A stretch of 37,917 nt of DNA, from the NCBI RefSeq assembly GCF_016745395.1, contig NZ_JAERVJ010000009.1, positions 1 to 37,917 of the forward strand, read 5' to 3'. The notes below the pieces were generated by a model, which did not search any database, was not told the origin of the DNA, and saw only the letters and a program-made list of their open reading frames with translations. The position numbers and the translations under genes are program-made. Shown piece by piece: positions 6,624-15,433 of the stretch. Origin of the DNA: Methylocystis sp. Sn-Cys. GTDB taxonomy: Bacteria; Pseudomonadota; Alphaproteobacteria; Rhizobiales; Beijerinckiaceae. How positions within the stretch are numbered: the first letter of the stretch is position 1; each line of letters starts with the position of its first letter.

Positions 6624-9600
6624 CTAATTCTGCAACAAGGAGCGGAGCGCCTCGAGCGACGCTGGCTTCGTCAAATGCGCGTCGAAGCCGGCCTCGCGCG
6701 TTTTTGCGCGATCCTCCGCCTGTCCCCAGCCGGTGAGCGCGACGAGCGTCAGCCTGCGGCCAATCTCGCTCTGCCGTATCAACCGCGCGGTTTCGAAGCC
6801 GTCCTGCAAAGGCATGCCGAGATCGAGAAAGACGATGTCCGGCTGGAAGACCGTCACTTCGCGCAGCCCGTCTCGCCCGCCATAGGTCACGCGCACCGAA
6901 GCCCCGAGCAGATCGAGCACCATCGCCAGAGTGTCCGCGACGTCGCGCTCGTCGTCGATCACCAGCGCGCGCCGGCCGGCCGGCGCCGCCCTGGCCTCGA
7001 CGCCCTTGGCAGGCTCCGCCGCATCCGCCGCCGAAACGCTCACAGGGAGGCGCACCATAAAGACGCTCCCTCTGCCGAGCCCTTCGCTTGCCGCTTCGAT
7101 CGAGCCGCCGTGCAGCTCCACCAGCTTGCGGACGAGGGTGAGGCCAATGCCGAGGCCGCTGTCGTTGGACGGATTCCCCGTCTGGGCGAAAGGCTCGAAA
7201 ACATGCGACAACGCCTCGGGCCCCATGCCGCGGCCGTTGTCTCTGACGATCACGACCGCTTCCCGCCCCCTGCGTTCGGCAAGGATTTCGATGCGTCCGC
7301 CCTCCGGGGTGTATTTTGCCGCATTGTTCAGAATATTGGCGAAAACCTGCGTGAGCCGCACAGGATCGCCGTAAACGAGCAATGTCTCCGGCGGCGTGGA
7401 AAGCGCGGCGCCGTGACGCCCTTTCTCGATCGACGGCCGGCTCGTCTCCAAAGCGTTGCGCAAAACTGTTGCGATGTCCGTCGGCTCGCGGCGTAACTCG
7501 ATTCTCCCCCTGGCGATGCGCGAAATTTCGAGGAGATCGTCGACGAGGCGCACAAGATGCGTCACCTGACGCTCCATCATATCGAGCAACTGCGGGTCGG
7601 ATTCGACGCCTCTCTGCGCGCGCGCTCTCAACAGATGAACGCCATTGTGGATGGGGACGAGCGGATTGCGCAGCTCATGCGCCAGCATGGCGATGAGCTC
7701 ATCCTTCCGCCGGTCGGCGTCTCGCAACGCCTCTTCCGCATTTTTGCGGTCCGTAATATCCGCTTCCACGCCCGTCATGCGCACGGGCTTGCGCTCGCCT
7801 CCGGGACCGTCCTCGAAATAGGCCTGCCCGCTGACGCCGTGCCAATTCACCGACCCGTCCGGCAGGATGACGCGGAACTCGGCCTGAAAGCCGCACGCGC
7901 ATTCCGGACTCAAGCAAGCTTCGACCGCTTGGCGAACGCGCGCGCGGTCGGCGGGATGAATGCGCTCGAACGCCTCTTCAAAGCGGATGTCCTCGTCTGG
8001 CTCGAGGCCCCAAATCCTTTTCATCTGGGCGTCCCAGACGACCTTGCCGCTTTGCGGATAATAAGCGAAGGAGCCGAATTTTGCGGCGTCCAAAGCGATG
8101 CGCAGCCGCTCTTCGCGTTCGCGCAAAATTTGCTCCGAGAGTTTTCGGTCGGAGATGTCCCGGACAATCCCCCACATCGCGTCCGGCGCGCCATTTCCAT
8201 CTTTGGAGAGAACGGTGCGCAATTCGACGGGAAAAACGCCTCCGTCCTTGCGGCGATATTCCTTCTCGTAGACGTCCGAATAGCCGCGCGGCAGGATCTG
8301 CTCCCGGACGATCGCCGCCTCCATCGCATGCCATTTTTCGGGCGTGAGCTCTTGATACGTCAGACCGCGCAGCTCTTCGTCCGAATAACCGAGCATGTCG
8401 CGATACAGGTCGTTGACCTCCAGAATGCGGCCGTCCATGGCGACGCGCACGAAAGGATCGCGCTGCGATTCATACAACAGGCGGTAACGACGCTCGCTGG
8501 CGCGCAGCGCCTCTTCGGCGTTCTTGAGTTCGGACACGTCGAGGACGACGCCATAGTAACGCTCCGGCGCGCCGTCCGGCCCCATAACGGGCCGGCCCCT
8601 CGACAGCAACCATCTGGGCGCCTGATCGCTTGGAAGATTGACGCGCCACTGAAGCTCGAATTCCTCGCCCGCGCGCCCCGCCGCCAACACCGCCGCGGTC
8701 ACGCGCTCGCGGTCGTCTTCATGAATAGATTTCGCCCAATTTTCGAAAGACGCTTCGCAGGCGCCGATATCGAGACCGTAAAGCGCCCAGAGATTCTTCG
8801 ACCAGACCGCGCGGTTATTTTCCGTGCTCCATTCCCAGGAGCCGGCATGCGCCGCGTCCTGCGCGAGACGCATCAAACTTTCACTCTCGCGCAGCGCTTC
8901 CTGCGCCAATTTGCGCGCATGGATGTCAAAATTGACGCCCACCCATTTGCGCACCGATCCGTCGCGATCGAACAGAGGCGCGCCGCGGACATTGGTCCAG
9001 CGCCAACCGCCGCCGTTCCATTTGAGCCGGTATTCCGCGTCGTATGGCGCGCGCATTGCGACGGCTTCCCGCCACCGCTCCTCCGCATGCGCGCGATCGT
9101 CGGGATGAACGGCGTCGAGCCATCCATAGCCGAGAAAATTTTCGAGCGTCTGGCCCGTATAAGCGCGCCAGCTCGGGCTGTCGGACACGATTGCGCCATG
9201 GGCGTCGGCTTCCCAAACGGCCTGAGCGTAAGACTCGGTCAAGGCGCGAAATCGCTCCTCGCTTTCGCGCAGCGCATCTTCCGCCGCGCAGCGCGCCTCG
9301 ATGTCGACGACAGAACCGATGTAACCTTGGAAAACGCCGCTTTCGTCGAAGCGTGGCGCCGCCGCGGAGAAGGTTCGGTGGTAGACGCCATCGAAACGCC
9401 TGACCCGATATTCGGCGCGATAGGGCGCGCGGGCGTTGAATGCACGCGTCCAAGCCGCGCCGACTCGCTCACGGTCCTCCGGGTGAACCGCTTCGATCCA
9501 GCCCGCGCGCGCCTGCTCCAGGCTTTGACCGGTGAATTCGGACCAGGCTGGATCGACGTAGCTGGCGCGTCCTTCAGGATCGCTTGCCCAACTGGTCAGC

Positions 9601-9629
9601 CAAAAGTGATCGCCTGTCAGATTCTCCAT
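6624..9629 (-). CDS. Hybrid sensor histidine kinase with five PAS domains and a C-terminal receiver
   Basis: The roughly 1000-residue product has no obvious membrane segment or signal peptide, so it probably senses in the cytoplasm. Five successive PAS/PAC units cover about residues 5-635, each ending in a linker such as DISDRKLSEQILRE or DITDRKNAEEALRD. Then come a HisKA domain with AMLAHELRNPLVP (phosphorylated His651 from the ATG at 9629), a HATPase with N box NILNNAAKYTPEGG and G boxes DNGRGMG and GLGIGLTLVRKL, and a receiver from about residue 880 with VFLDLGMP (Asp936) and TKP. A GTG at 9644 is an alternative start; neither site has a clear ribosome-binding sequence. No response regulator gene is adjacent, so its partner and signal are unknown. 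Confidence 0.95.
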   Translation of the reverse strand: MENLTGDHFWLTSWASDPEGRASYVDPAWSEFTGQSLEQARAGWIEAVHPEDRERVGAAWTRAFNARAPYRAEYRVRRFDGVYHRTFSAAAPRFDESGVFQGYIGSVVDIEARCAAEDALRESEERFRALTESYAQAVWEADAHGAIVSDSPSWRAYTGQTLENFLGYGWLDAVHPDDRAHAEERWREAVAMRAPYDAEYRLKWNGGGWRWTNVRGAPLFDRDGSVRKWVGVNFDIHARKLAQEALRESESLMRLAQDAAHAGSWEWSTENNRAVWSKNLWALYGLDIGACEASFENWAKSIHEDDRERVTAAVLAAGRAGEEFELQWRVNLPSDQAPRWLLSRGRPVMGPDGAPERYYGVVLDVSELKNAEEALRASERRYRLLYESQRDPFVRVAMDGRILEVNDLYRDMLGYSDEELRGLTYQELTPEKWHAMEAAIVREQILPRGYSDVYEKEYRRKDGGVFPVELRTVLSKDGNGAPDAMWGIVRDISDRKLSEQILREREERLRIALDAAKFGSFAYYPQSGKVVWDAQMKRIWGLEPDEDIRFEEAFERIHPADRARVRQAVEACLSPECACGFQAEFRVILPDGSVNWHGVSGQAYFEDGPGGERKPVRMTGVEADITDRKNAEEALRDADRRKDELIAMLAHELRNPLVPIHNGVHLLRARAQRGVESDPQLLDMMERQVTHLVRLVDDLLEISRIARGRIELRREPTDIATVLRNALETSRPSIEKGRHGAALSTPPETLLVYGDPVRLTQVFANILNNAAKYTPEGGRIEILAERRGREAVVIVRDNGRGMGPEALSHVFEPFAQTGNPSNDSGLGIGLTLVRKLVELHGGSIEAASEGLGRGSVFMVRLPVSVSAADAAEPAKGVEARAAPAGRRALVIDDERDVADTLAMVLDLLGASVRVTYGGRDGLREVTVFQPDIVFLDLGMPLQDGFETARLIRQSEIGRRLTLVALTGWGQAEDRAKTREAGFDAHLTKPASLEALRSLLQN

Positions 9630-9744
9630 GCAATCTGCGCTCACGCCTAATTAAAACCACGAAATACATGAGATGGAGATGCCGATCAAATGAGACGGCT
9701 TTATGTTTTCTTGAACTGTACAATGCGCGAACGCCGCCCCGCAT

Positions 9745-9972
9745 TCAGTTCCGAGCTGTGGCTTCGTAACGCTTTTTGTCCGCTTCCATCACATGGGCCA
9801 GAGCGTCGCATTTTTGCGGGTCGCTTGCGTTCTGCGCCGCGCACATCCGGTAGGCCGCCGAAGATTGCTCGTAGGAATCGGCGGCATATTGAGCGTTCGC
9901 AACGTCTCTGGACCCAGGGCTGTTACATCCCGCAAGAACCGCCGCAGCCACAAAAAGGAACAGCCAACGCAT
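9745..9972 (-). CDS. Small lipoprotein of unknown function
   Basis: The 75-residue product begins MRWLFLFVAAAVLAGCNS, a signal peptide ending in a clear lipobox (LAGC), so it should be lipidated at that cysteine and held at the inner or outer membrane. The mature part is short and polar, with AYRMCAAQNASDPQKCDAL containing two cysteines that could form a disulfide in the periplasm. The start at 9972 has GAGGA five bases upstream; the adjacent ATG at 9975 is too close to it. I do not recognise a family. The next gene upstream (10029-10415) is another small exported protein on the same strand. Confidence 0.75.
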   Translation of the reverse strand: MRWLFLFVAAAVLAGCNSPGSRDVANAQYAADSYEQSSAAYRMCAAQNASDPQKCDALAHVMEADKKRYEATARN

Positions 9973-10028
9973 CATCGTCCTCGTAAGAGCCCGTTTTCGA
10001 CAAAAGTCTGAGAGACACTTTTCTCGAA

Positions 10029-10415
10029 TCAAAACGCGCGCGTGACTCCATGCGTGCGGAAATCGCGCTGGCGCAAACGCTGCTTGGTTATCACGCCATT
10101 CGCTTCGATGGCCAGCGTAACCGGACTCATGCAGGCGTAAGGGATGTAGATCGGCTGGCCTGCGACGAAGCGGCGACCGGCGTAGCCGTAATCAAAGGCG
10201 TCGCATTTGCCGTTGTTGATAACGACGCCGTCGACATCGACGGTCTCCTCGGCGCGACACTCGATCCAACGATAGCCGCTGAATGTCGAAAGCTCGGGAA
10301 GGAACGCTTCTGTTTCGAGCAGCGTGCAGGAGAAGGGAGACGACTGCGCCGCCGCATGGCTCCAGCCCCATAAAGTCATTGCGAGGAGAACGCGCGCAAG
10401 CGTCGACTTCATCAT
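10029..10415 (-). CDS. Small secreted protein of unknown function
   Basis: The 128-residue product starts MMKSTLARVLLAMTLWGWSHAAAQ, a signal peptide with a probable cleavage site after AAA or AAAQ. The mature domain has four cysteines (in FSCTLLE, WIECRAE, GKCDAF and YACMSP), suggesting two disulfides in the periplasm. The ATG at 10415 has GGAGG eight bases upstream, a strong site; the longer frame back to 10469 is not needed. It ends 57 bases before the lipoprotein gene on the same strand, so the two may be one small operon. No known family recognised. Confidence 0.72.
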   Translation of the reverse strand: MMKSTLARVLLAMTLWGWSHAAAQSSPFSCTLLETEAFLPELSTFSGYRWIECRAEETVDVDGVVINNGKCDAFDYGYAGRRFVAGQPIYIPYACMSPVTLAIEANGVITKQRLRQRDFRTHGVTRAF

Positions 10416-10496
10416 ATCGCGAACCTCCAAATCTCGCTGCATCGAAGCGCAAAAGCCGGGGCGGCGCAACTTCGCCCGGTCCCGCGCGAACAGACT

Positions 10497-10540
10497 TCCT
10501 CATCCTGATGAGGAGCCGCCGCAGGCGGCGTCTCGTCGGC
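10497..10540. repeat. Degenerate half of a family E repeat
   Basis: CTTCCTCATCCTGATGAGG, then AGC, a GC-rich centre with GCCGCC-GCA-GGCGGC, then GTCTCGTCGG. This resembles the right half of the complete family E repeats at 28386 and 31932 (CCTCATCCTGAGGAGC...GCGTCTCGAAGG), with small differences. Confidence 0.5.
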
Positions 10541-10593
10541 GCGACTGCCCTTGATTGGCGCGAGCCGAGCCGTCACGATGCCTCCCATAAATC

Positions 10594-10677
10594 CGTCATT
10601 GCGAGGAGGCGGAGCCGACGAAGCAATCCAGGGCCGCATCGCCGCCCTGGATTGCTCCGCTTCGCTCGCAATGACGG
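10594..10677. repeat. Family A palindromic repeat, complete
   Basis: Begins CGTCATTGCGAGGAGG and ends CGCTCGCAATGACGG, with inner GCAATCCAGGGC and GCCCTGGATTGC. Unlike most copies it lies between divergent genes, only 24 bases before the start of the antiporter gene at 10702, so it would be in that gene's promoter or leader. Confidence 0.87.
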
Positions 10678-10701
10678 GCGAAAGTTTGAAAGGATGCATA
10701 A

Positions 10702-11766
10702 GTGGCCGCAATTGATCGCCAGGAAATGATTGTCATGGGCGCCTCTGCTGCGCTCGTCGGCGTCGCTGGCGCCACGCATGTCTTACATGCCGGCGCGATC
10801 GTCAGCTTCCTGGCCTGCGCGCTCGCGCTCGCCGGCGTCGCTCATGTCATTGGCGAGGCGACCGATCAGGTCGGCAATCATTTGAGCCCCTCGACGACAG
10901 GGCTCATCCAGTCGGCAGTGGGAAGTCTTCCCGAACTCTTCGTCTGCATCTTCTCGCTGCAAGCGGGACTAGTCACCGTGGTGCAGGCCTCGCTGATCGG
11001 CTCGATCCTCGCCAATGTCCTGCTGGTGCTGGGCCTCGCCTTTGTCGTGGGCGGGTGGCGACATGGCGTGCTGGAATTCAACGCCCGCACGCCCCGCATG
11101 ATCGCTTCGCTCCTGCTGCTCGCCGTCTCGGCGCTGGTCCTGCCGACGCTCGCAAACGAGCTGCATCTGGCGGCCGCGTCGCATGAGCAGGAGCTTGCCG
11201 TCGTCTGCGCTGTCGTGTTGCTGCTGGTCTTCGCGATCATGACGAAATCGATGCTCGAGCAAGGCCAGCGCGCCGTGCCGGCCGAGGCCCATGCACGCGC
11301 CCACGCCTGGCCGCTCTCGACGGCGATCGCGGTGCTGCTCGTCTGCGCCGGCGGCGCGGCGCTGGTCTCCGATTGGTTCGTCGAGGCGCTGGAGCCTGCG
11401 ATCGATACGCTGGGACTGAGCCAGACTTTCGCGGGCCTCGTCGTCGTCGCCATCGCTGGCAATGCGATCGAGAATGTCGTCGGCGTGCGCCTCGCTGCGG
11501 CGGGCAAATCGGAGCTTGCGGTCAGCGTCGTGCTGACGAGCGCGCTTCAGGTCGCGGTGGTCATTGTGCCGGTCCTGGTGCTGGCGAGCTTTACCGTGGG
11601 CGGCGCGGCCTTCACGCTCGCCGTCCCGCCGATCCTGGCGGTCGCGCTGTTTTTTTCCGTCCTGGTCGTGACGGTGGTGACCGTCGACGGCCAGGCCGAC
11701 ATGGTCGACGGCGCGGCGCTCATCGGCCTCTACGCGATCATCGCCGCAATTTTCTGGTGGGGTTAA
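10702..11766 (+). CDS. Calcium/cation-proton antiporter, CaCA superfamily (Cax-like)
   Basis: The 354-residue inner-membrane protein has about ten to eleven membrane segments and the two internally repeated cores typical of the CaCA superfamily, which exchange Ca2+ or related cations for H+ or Na+. The first core is LIQSAVGSLPELFVCIFSL (acidic residue in PEL) and the second is VVAIAGNAIENVVGVRLA (Asn254, Glu257). The central loop is short and rich in Glu and His. The first codon is GTG at 10702; an ATG at 10726 is an alternative. The gene stands alone, with a family A repeat on each side. Ion specificity cannot be read from the sequence. Confidence 0.88.
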   Translation: MAAIDRQEMIVMGASAALVGVAGATHVLHAGAIVSFLACALALAGVAHVIGEATDQVGNHLSPSTTGLIQSAVGSLPELFVCIFSLQAGLVTVVQASLIGSILANVLLVLGLAFVVGGWRHGVLEFNARTPRMIASLLLLAVSALVLPTLANELHLAAASHEQELAVVCAVVLLLVFAIMTKSMLEQGQRAVPAEAHARAHAWPLSTAIAVLLVCAGGAALVSDWFVEALEPAIDTLGLSQTFAGLVVVAIAGNAIENVVGVRLAAAGKSELAVSVVLTSALQVAVVIVPVLVLASFTVGGAAFTLAVPPILAVALFFSVLVVTVVTVDGQADMVDGAALIGLYAIIAAIFWWG

Positions 11767-11803
11767 GTCGGGCGGGTCGCCATCGCTTCACACACGGCCA
11801 GAC

Positions 11804-11885
11804 CGTCATTGCGAGCGAAGCGAAGCAATCCAGGGCCGCGATGGGGCTCTGGATTGCTTCGTCGCTCTGCTCCTCGCAATGACGG
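11804..11885. repeat. Family A palindromic repeat, complete
   Basis: Begins CGTCATTGCGAGCGAAGCG and ends CTCCTCGCAATGACGG. It fills the gap between the convergent antiporter gene (ends 11766) and the YihY gene, whose stop codon at 11889 is only four bases away. Confidence 0.88.
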
Positions 11886-11888
11886 CGG

Positions 11889-12872
11889 CTACGACTTCGG
11901 TTGGCCAATCGTATCCGCCATCACGGCGCCGCGCTCGCCCAAGGGTTGTGGCGCGCCCGTTGTCGTGTCTTTCGCCGTCTGATGCTCCATCTCGGCGTCG
12001 AGTTCGGCGCCGACCAGCAGCACGATCGCCGACACCCACAGCCACAGCATGAAGCCGATGGCCGCGCCGAGCGAGCCATAGGTTTCGTTGAACTTGCCGA
12101 GATTGGCCGCATACCAGGAGAAAAGCAGCGAGGCGATCAACCAGAAGATCGCCGCGAAAGCGGCGCCCCAGCTCACCCAGCGCCATTGCGCCCGGTCGCG
12201 GCTCGGCCCGTAGCGATAGACGACCGAGGTCGCGATTGCGATGACGAGCAGCAAAATCGGCCAGCGCAGCGCCGAAGCCCAGGTTTCGATCTGCGCGGGC
12301 ATCCCGACCGCTTCGAGCGCGCGCGGCAGGATCACCATGGCGCCCAGGGAAAGGGCAAGCAGCGCCATGCCGGCGAGCGTGAAGCCCAGCGATATGGCGT
12401 TGAGCTTCAAGAAGCCGCGCTTCTCCTCTTCCTGATAAACGACGTTAAGCGCGTCGAAGATCGCCTTCATGCCGGCATTTGCGCTCCACAGCGAAAACAG
12501 CAGGCCGATGATCGACGTGAATCCGAGCTTTGTCGCGCCCTGCGCGGCGATGCGCTGGATTTGATCGCCGATGATGAACAGGCCCTCGGCCGGCAGGAAT
12601 CCCGAAAGCGCCTGAAGATGTCCGCTGATCGTCGACGGGTCGGCGACGAGTCCGTAGATCGCCACAAAGGCCGCGATGGCGGGAAAAATCGCCAGCAGCG
12701 CATAGAAAGTGACGCCCGCGGCGATGGCGAGAATGCGATGCTGGTTGATGTCGTCATAGACGCGCGCCAGCACATCCTTCCAGCCGCGCGCCGGGATTTC
12801 GGAAGGCGTGGTCGCCGCCCTGCCCCGTTCGATCGCCGCCGGGTCCGCTGAAAGAGCCTCTTTCCCAGCCAT
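11889..12872 (-). CDS. YihY/BrkB family inner-membrane protein
   Basis: The 327-residue protein matches the YihY/virulence factor BrkB family (once called ribonuclease BN). Six membrane segments are visible. Family marks are the N-terminal INQHRILAIAAGVTFYALLAIFPAIAAFVA block, GLLFSLWSANAGMKAIFDALNVVYQEEEKRGF and the C-terminal FNETYGSLGAAIGFMLWLW region. The polar C-terminus ends in the cytoplasm. The biochemical role of the family is unsettled. The start at 12872 has GGAGG seven bases upstream. It is convergent with the antiporter gene and 78 bases downstream of the glutathione transferase gene on the same strand. Confidence 0.92.
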   Translation of the reverse strand: MAGKEALSADPAAIERGRAATTPSEIPARGWKDVLARVYDDINQHRILAIAAGVTFYALLAIFPAIAAFVAIYGLVADPSTISGHLQALSGFLPAEGLFIIGDQIQRIAAQGATKLGFTSIIGLLFSLWSANAGMKAIFDALNVVYQEEEKRGFLKLNAISLGFTLAGMALLALSLGAMVILPRALEAVGMPAQIETWASALRWPILLLVIAIATSVVYRYGPSRDRAQWRWVSWGAAFAAIFWLIASLLFSWYAANLGKFNETYGSLGAAIGFMLWLWVSAIVLLVGAELDAEMEHQTAKDTTTGAPQPLGERGAVMADTIGQPKS

Positions 12873-12950
12873 AACGCATCCTCCGGCGCACGCATTCGCG
12901 CTTCCCGGAAGAACCGCCTTTATTGCAGGACGTTCCTGAAGAGATGGCGT

Positions 12951-13607
12951 TTAAAACTCGACCTCGAGCTCCTCGATTTCGTCCTTTTCGAGCTTCGCCG
13001 CCTCGATCCACTCCTGCATCGCGGGCCACTCGAGAATACGGTCGCAATAGGCCTCGCAGAGCGGGTCGAGCGCGACGTCATAGGTGCGCAGCCGCGTCAC
13101 GACCGGCGCATACATGGCGTCCGCCATCGAGAGCGCGTCGCCGAAAAGATAGGGCCCGCCATGCAGCTCGAGGCTCTCGCGCCAGATCTCCGCGATGCGC
13201 GCAATGTCGCCCTGCGCCTTCGACCAGACTTTGAACCTGGGGAAACGCCCCTTGAGATTCATCGGCAGCGCCGCGCGCAGCGAATTGAAGCCCGAATGCA
13301 GCTCGCCGCAGATCGAGCGGCAACGCGCCCGGCTCAGGCGGTCGGCCGGCAGCAGCCTGGCGTCCGGCGCGATCTCATTGAGGAACTCGCCGATCGCCAA
13401 AGTGTCCCAAATCCGGAAATCGCCGTAGGTGAGACAGGGCACGCGGATCGAGGGCGAGAGCAGCAGAATCTCCTCGCGCGCCGTCGCGTCGTCAGGGTCG
13501 ACCGTGATCTCCTCGAAGGGAACGCCGGAAAGCTTCATCAACAGCCAGCCGCGAAGCGACCAGGACGAATAGTTCTTGCTGCTGATGGTAAGCGTCGCGG
13601 TCGGCAT
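12951..13607 (-). CDS. Glutathione S-transferase family protein
   Basis: The 218-residue protein has the two-domain GST layout. The N-terminal thioredoxin-like part carries ISSKNYSSWSLRGWLLMKL, where the serine and tyrosine region corresponds to the glutathione-activating site, then VPCLTYGDFRIWDTLAI with the cis-proline (VPC) and substrate-binding turn. The alpha-helical domain follows, with LFGDALSMADAMYAPVVTRL near its end (the conserved N-capping box region). The C-terminal 15 residues are strongly acidic. It is divergent from the PHA depolymerase gene. The substrate is unknown. Confidence 0.9.
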   Translation of the reverse strand: MPTATLTISSKNYSSWSLRGWLLMKLSGVPFEEITVDPDDATAREEILLLSPSIRVPCLTYGDFRIWDTLAIGEFLNEIAPDARLLPADRLSRARCRSICGELHSGFNSLRAALPMNLKGRFPRFKVWSKAQGDIARIAEIWRESLELHGGPYLFGDALSMADAMYAPVVTRLRTYDVALDPLCEAYCDRILEWPAMQEWIEAAKLEKDEIEELEVEF

Positions 13608-13721
13608 CGATTTTCCTCATTGACTCAATGGCCCAGAGCAAGCCATGTGCCAATTTTTCGAGCAATGGCACAGCCCTTGCTCGCCACATGCTACCGAAAC
13701 CCAGGGGTCTCATTCCAGCGC

Positions 13722-14936
13722 ATGTATAACGCCTATAAGGCCTATGCCGACCTCTCCGACCAGATTCGCCTGGCGGCGGCAAGCAGCGAACGCATCCTGA
13801 GCCTCTGGGGGACGATGCAATTCGCCGCGCCCCTGCGCTGCTTTCAGGCCTATCACGAGCTCGTGGCGCTTGGCGGCTTCACGCATCGCCGGCCGGACTA
13901 CGGCATTGCCGAGGTGACGACCGACGCGGGGGAGACCGTTCCCGTGGTCGAGGAGGTTGTCGCGACAACCCCTTTCTGCGACCTGCTGCGCTTTTCCCGG
14001 CAGGGCGCGAGCGGCGAGCCGCGCGTGCTGCTGCTCGCGCCCATGTCGGGCCATTTCGCGACGCTCCTGCGCGGCACGATCCGCACCATGCTGCGCGACC
14101 ACGAGGTCTATGTCAGCGACTGGCGCAACCCGCGCGACGTTCCGCTCGCTGAGGGAACCTTCGGCTTCGAGGATTTCGTCCAGCACATAATCGACTTCCT
14201 GAAATTCATGGGGCCGCAGTCGCATCTCGTGGCCGTCTGCCAGCCCACCGTCCCGGCGCTCGCCGCCGTGGCGCTGATGGCGCAGGACCAAGACCCAGAT
14301 ACGCCCGCCAGCCTGACGCTGATGGCCGGGCCCATCGACACCCGCATCTCGCCCACCAAGGTGAACGAGTTCGCCACCTCCAAGCCGATCGAATGGTTTC
14401 GCGAGAAGATGATCAGCAAGGTGCCTTACGGCCTGCCGGGCGCGGGACGGCGCGTCTATCCCGGCTTCATGCAGCTTTCGGCCTTCATGAGCATGAATAT
14501 GGACCGGCACAGGAACGCCTTCGCCGATCTCTTCAAGCACCGCGTCGACGGCGATCACGCCAGGGCCGACCAAATCCGCACCTTCTATGAAGAATATTTC
14601 GCGATCATGGACCTCGACGCGGATTTTTATCTGCACACGATCGAAACGGTCTTTCAGAAATACGCCCTGCCCGAAGGCAATCTGACCTTCAAAGGCCGCA
14701 AGGTCGAACCCCGCGCCATCAAGAAAACCTTCCTGCTCACGGTCGAAGGCGAGAAGGACGACATCTGCGCCATCGGCCAGACGCTCGCCGCACAGGACCT
14801 GTGCAGCGGCCTGCGGCCTTATATGAAGTCACATCATATGCAGGCCGGCGTCGGCCATTATGGCGTGTTCAACGGCAGGCGCTGGGACAACCACATCTAT
14901 CCCGTGCTGCGCGAACACATCCGCGGCAGCATGTGA
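13722..14936 (+). CDS. phaZ: Intracellular polyhydroxyalkanoate depolymerase
   Basis: PhaZ mobilises stored polyhydroxybutyrate granules by hydrolysing the polymer. The 404-residue length and alpha/beta hydrolase sequence fit the intracellular class, which uses cysteine instead of serine as nucleophile. Here VAVCQPTVP gives Cys173, with probable Asp346 (EGEKDD) and His379 (GVGHYGVF). The spacing agrees with the Cys-Asp-His triad known from Ralstonia eutropha PhaZ. The WRNPRDVPLAEG and RRVYPGFMQLSAFMSMN blocks are also typical. I start at MYNAYKAYADL (13722), which aligns with the usual N-terminus; an ATG at 13665 and longer frames add an unrelated segment. No signal peptide. No other pha genes are in the window. 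Confidence 0.93.
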   Translation: MYNAYKAYADLSDQIRLAAASSERILSLWGTMQFAAPLRCFQAYHELVALGGFTHRRPDYGIAEVTTDAGETVPVVEEVVATTPFCDLLRFSRQGASGEPRVLLLAPMSGHFATLLRGTIRTMLRDHEVYVSDWRNPRDVPLAEGTFGFEDFVQHIIDFLKFMGPQSHLVAVCQPTVPALAAVALMAQDQDPDTPASLTLMAGPIDTRISPTKVNEFATSKPIEWFREKMISKVPYGLPGAGRRVYPGFMQLSAFMSMNMDRHRNAFADLFKHRVDGDHARADQIRTFYEEYFAIMDLDADFYLHTIETVFQKYALPEGNLTFKGRKVEPRAIKKTFLLTVEGEKDDICAIGQTLAAQDLCSGLRPYMKSHHMQAGVGHYGVFNGRRWDNHIYPVLREHIRGSM

Positions 14937-14948
14937 CGCTGTCATTCC

Positions 14949-15067
14949 CGTCATTGCGAGGAGCGAAAGCGACGAAGCAATCCAGAGCCGCAATCGCTGC
15001 CCTGGATTGCTTCGCACTTCTGCGAAGTCGGGTATACCCGACTTCGAAAAAATGCTCGCAATGACGG
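14949..15067. repeat. Family A palindromic repeat carrying an extra 24-base palindrome
   Basis: The unit starts CGTCATTGCGAGGAGCG and ends CTCGCAATGACGG, but its right half is about 35 bases longer than in other copies. A perfect 24-base palindrome at 15023-15046 (half-site CGAAGTCGGGTA) followed by a run of A replaces the usual stem tip. It lies between the convergent phaZ and lipoprotein genes. Confidence 0.85.
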
Positions 15068-15081
15068 GTAAAACGAGCGCC

Positions 15082-15345
15082 TCACCAATAACGCCAATAG
15101 GGGCCGCCGAACCCGCCGTAGAAACGCGGATAGGTCGAGAGCTCCATCCGCCGTTCCCGGCGGTCGGCGGAGCGGTCGAGGTCGACGTCCAGAAGACATT
15201 TGGAGAAACCATCCGTCCCGCGCTTGAAACCGTAGGATTTGCAGCGGGCGTCATCCATCGCCCGCTGCTCGGCCGGCGTCGTCGACTCGCAGGCGCCGAG
15301 CGCCGCGCCCAAAGCCAGGACGGTAAATAAACTGGAAATCCGCAT
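15082..15345 (-). CDS. Small lipoprotein with paired cysteines
   Basis: The 87-residue product begins MRISSLFTVLALGAALGACE, a lipoprotein signal with lipobox LGAC. The mature part has the pattern DARCKSYGFKRGTDGFSKCL, a two-cysteine Gly-Phe-x-x-Gly-Thr motif that recurs in many small proteobacterial lipoproteins of unknown function. An Arg-rich region and an aromatic, glycine-rich tail ending YWRYW follow. It is likely anchored to the periplasmic side of a membrane. It is convergent with phaZ across a family A repeat. Confidence 0.8.
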   Translation of the reverse strand: MRISSLFTVLALGAALGACESTTPAEQRAMDDARCKSYGFKRGTDGFSKCLLDVDLDRSADRRERRMELSTYPRFYGGFGGPYWRYW

Positions 15346-15433
15346 CTCTAGACCCTCGTTGGCCCGTTTGAGATTCGCTCAAAAGTCCAGCCGAAAAATG
15401 GCTGCTTTGCGGCGCCCTCGCCTGACCTCGCCG

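Noticed and set aside
7557-9650. 697-residue open frame on the plus strand opposite the hybrid kinase gene
   Set aside because: It mirrors a clear five-PAS kinase on the other strand. Its product is Arg-, Ala- and His-rich with no domain, as expected of antisense frames in GC-rich DNA.
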